A stretch of DNA of 7,111 nucleotides, from positions 1 to 7,111 of the forward strand of contig SKTL01000034.1 in assembly GCA_007122555.1 (NCBI GenBank). The letters are read 5' to 3'. Both the position numbers and the translations under genes were made by a program. Origin of the DNA: Thermomicrobiaceae bacterium (GTDB lineage Bacteria > Chloroflexota > Chloroflexia > Thermomicrobiales > Thermomicrobiaceae). Below the pieces are notes generated by a model. It worked only from the letters and a program-made list of their open reading frames with translations. It ran no database searches and was not told the origin of the DNA. Below, piece after piece: positions 6,475 through 7,111 of the stretch. The stretch's first letter is position 1; each line of letters starts with the position of its first letter.

Positions 6475-6503
6475 GTACTACGCTGATTCGATCCGAATTC
6501 CAA
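6475..6503 (-). promoter_or_regulatory. Weak candidate promoter of the redox block
   Basis: On the minus strand TTGGAA (6503-6498) and TAGTAC (6480-6475) are separated by 17 nt. The -35 matches the consensus at 4 of 6 bases and the -10 at 3 of 6, so this is only a best guess within the 269-nt gap (6441-6709) between the receiver-like gene and the propeller gene. The rest of that gap shows an imperfect bulged hairpin (6671-6696) and no gene I can support. Confidence 0.22.
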
Positions 6504-6709
6504 TATTGCCCCGGCCTCCTTTCGCCCTGACCTGATTCGTGTGTTGCGTGCGTTTGCTTGCATCGCCTTCGGTCGTATTCCCGGTTCAATCCCGTCCCCG
6601 GTTAACGGTAGGGGGTTCGCCTCACATAGCGATGTCGATACAACGGGCTACGCAACATTTGCGTTCCAACGGTGAGAGCCCCTTCCTCTCATCACCTGCT
6701 CCTCTCCGT

Positions 6710-7051
6710 TCAGATGGGTCCCCGGATAGCGTTCAACAATCCATCCAGGTCACTCTTCGGAATGCGGGTCATGCTGAACACGTTGATCACCGGCTCATCG
6801 AGATCCAGCGAGATCAGATTTGATCCGGGCAGCTGGTGCAGCAGGCTGTGAACACAGGCCCAGGCCTCGTTTCCGCTCCCTGAATCAACCAGCACTGTAT
6901 TCGGCGCCGTTGCCAGCAGGCGTTCTTCCCAGTTCGGGTCATCGAGGCCGATCACGCCGAGCTCGATTCCGCGTGCATCGCTCAGCAATTGCTCCACGAT
7001 GTGCATCAGAATCGACCGATTGCTCAGCAGGATGACGCGCTGTGAATCCAC
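6710..7051 (-). CDS. Small stand-alone degenerate receiver-like protein
   Basis: This is a 113-residue cytosolic protein with no signal peptide. Its pattern of strands and helices fits a CheY-like receiver fold: strand RVILLSNRS, helix ILMHIVEQLLS, strand IELGVIG, strand NTVLVDSG with Asp56 at the phosphoacceptor position, strand NLISLDL, then RIPKSDLDGLLNAIRG, where Lys99 sits like the conserved receiver lysine. The acidic pair normally found after strand 1 is replaced by Ser-Asn, so ordinary Mg-dependent phosphorylation is doubtful. No output domain is present. The start is GTG at 7051, preceded by GAGGGGG at about 6 nt. It is transcribed in the same direction as the redox block, 269 nt ahead of it. 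It could be a regulator of it, but nothing in the sequence proves a link. I do not recognise a named family. Confidence 0.7.
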   Translation of the reverse strand: MDSQRVILLSNRSILMHIVEQLLSDARGIELGVIGLDDPNWEERLLATAPNTVLVDSGSGNEAWACVHSLLHQLPGSNLISLDLDEPVINVFSMTRIPKSDLDGLLNAIRGPI

Positions 7052-7069
7052 GAAGACCCCCTCTGGATC

Positions 7070-7111
7070 TCACTTCGAACGCCGCCTCAGTCCGGCGTCG
7101 TTACCCATGAA
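7070..7111 (-). CDS. Possible C-terminal end of an upstream gene (partial)
   Basis: The minus-strand frame from the right edge reads FMGNDAGLRRRSK and stops at TGA (7072-7070), 18 nt before the GTG of the receiver-like gene. A basic tail and close spacing fit the end of an upstream gene in the same operon. Only 13 codons are visible, so it may equally be non-coding. Confidence 0.3.
   Translation of the reverse strand, partial: FMGNDAGLRRRSK

Noticed and set aside
6500..6525. Second Shine-Dalgarno-like AAAGGAGG on the minus strand with a TTG 11 nt downstream
   Set aside because: The frame is the same as the propeller's, but the spacing is poor and TTG is weak. The ATG at 6440 with GGAGGAG at 5 nt is far better, and this start would also run into the TAG.
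6578..6605. tRNA-like T-arm (GGTTCAATCCCG) on the plus strand
   Set aside because: The 5-bp T-stem does not pair, and no acceptor, D-arm or anticodon arm can be fitted around it.
7077..7103. Imperfect inverted repeat near the right edge (AACGaCGCC and GGCGgCGTT)
   Set aside because: It has a mismatch inside the stem and no T-run, and it overlaps possible coding sequence. Too weak to call a terminator.
1..7111. CRISPR arrays, insertion sequences, rRNA or attachment sites
   Set aside because: No spaced direct repeats, transposase-like genes, terminal inverted repeats or RNA genes were seen in the window.

Overview
The window looks like a chromosomal piece of a moderately GC-rich bacterium, most likely from the Chloroflexota (Thermomicrobia-like). 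This placement is inferred, not proven. It rests on a GerMN/Gmad2 lipoprotein, on Thr-Pro-Glu-Pro and Asp/Glu-rich linkers behind every lipobox, and on many small exported redox lipoproteins.

Layout from left to right. (1) The 3' two thirds of a YtcJ-type amidohydrolase lies on the + strand and runs in from the left edge. (2) A 10-bp hairpin separates it from a convergent minus-strand GerMN/Gmad2 lipoprotein, which has its own extended -10 promoter. (3) After a strong 13-bp hairpin, four minus-strand genes lie close together. In transcription order they are a Tat-type beta-propeller lipoprotein, a small class I cytochrome c lipoprotein, a cupredoxin lipoprotein with a His-rich insertion, and a longer paralogous cupredoxin lipoprotein whose canonical copper ligands are replaced. 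(4) Farthest right, still on the minus strand, is a small stand-alone degenerate receiver-like protein, preceded by the possible tail of another gene.

The four-gene block is the most interesting part. All four products carry lipobox cysteines and should be anchored outside the cytoplasmic membrane. One carries heme c and one has a near-canonical type 1 copper site. The two cupredoxins share an extra Cys/His motif, and the propeller repeats histidines at the same place in most of its blades. Together they look like an extracytoplasmic metal/electron-transfer module. I do not recognise it as a named system; its substrate is unknown.

The propeller gene is odd at its 5' end. A good Shine-Dalgarno and ATG at 6440 open the reading frame, an in-frame TAG follows at codon 24, and the same frame then continues into a textbook Tat motif, lipobox and the propeller. 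Without reading through the TAG, the first ATG is at 6206 and the export signal is lost. This could be a nonsense mutation, a sequencing error or a recoding event.
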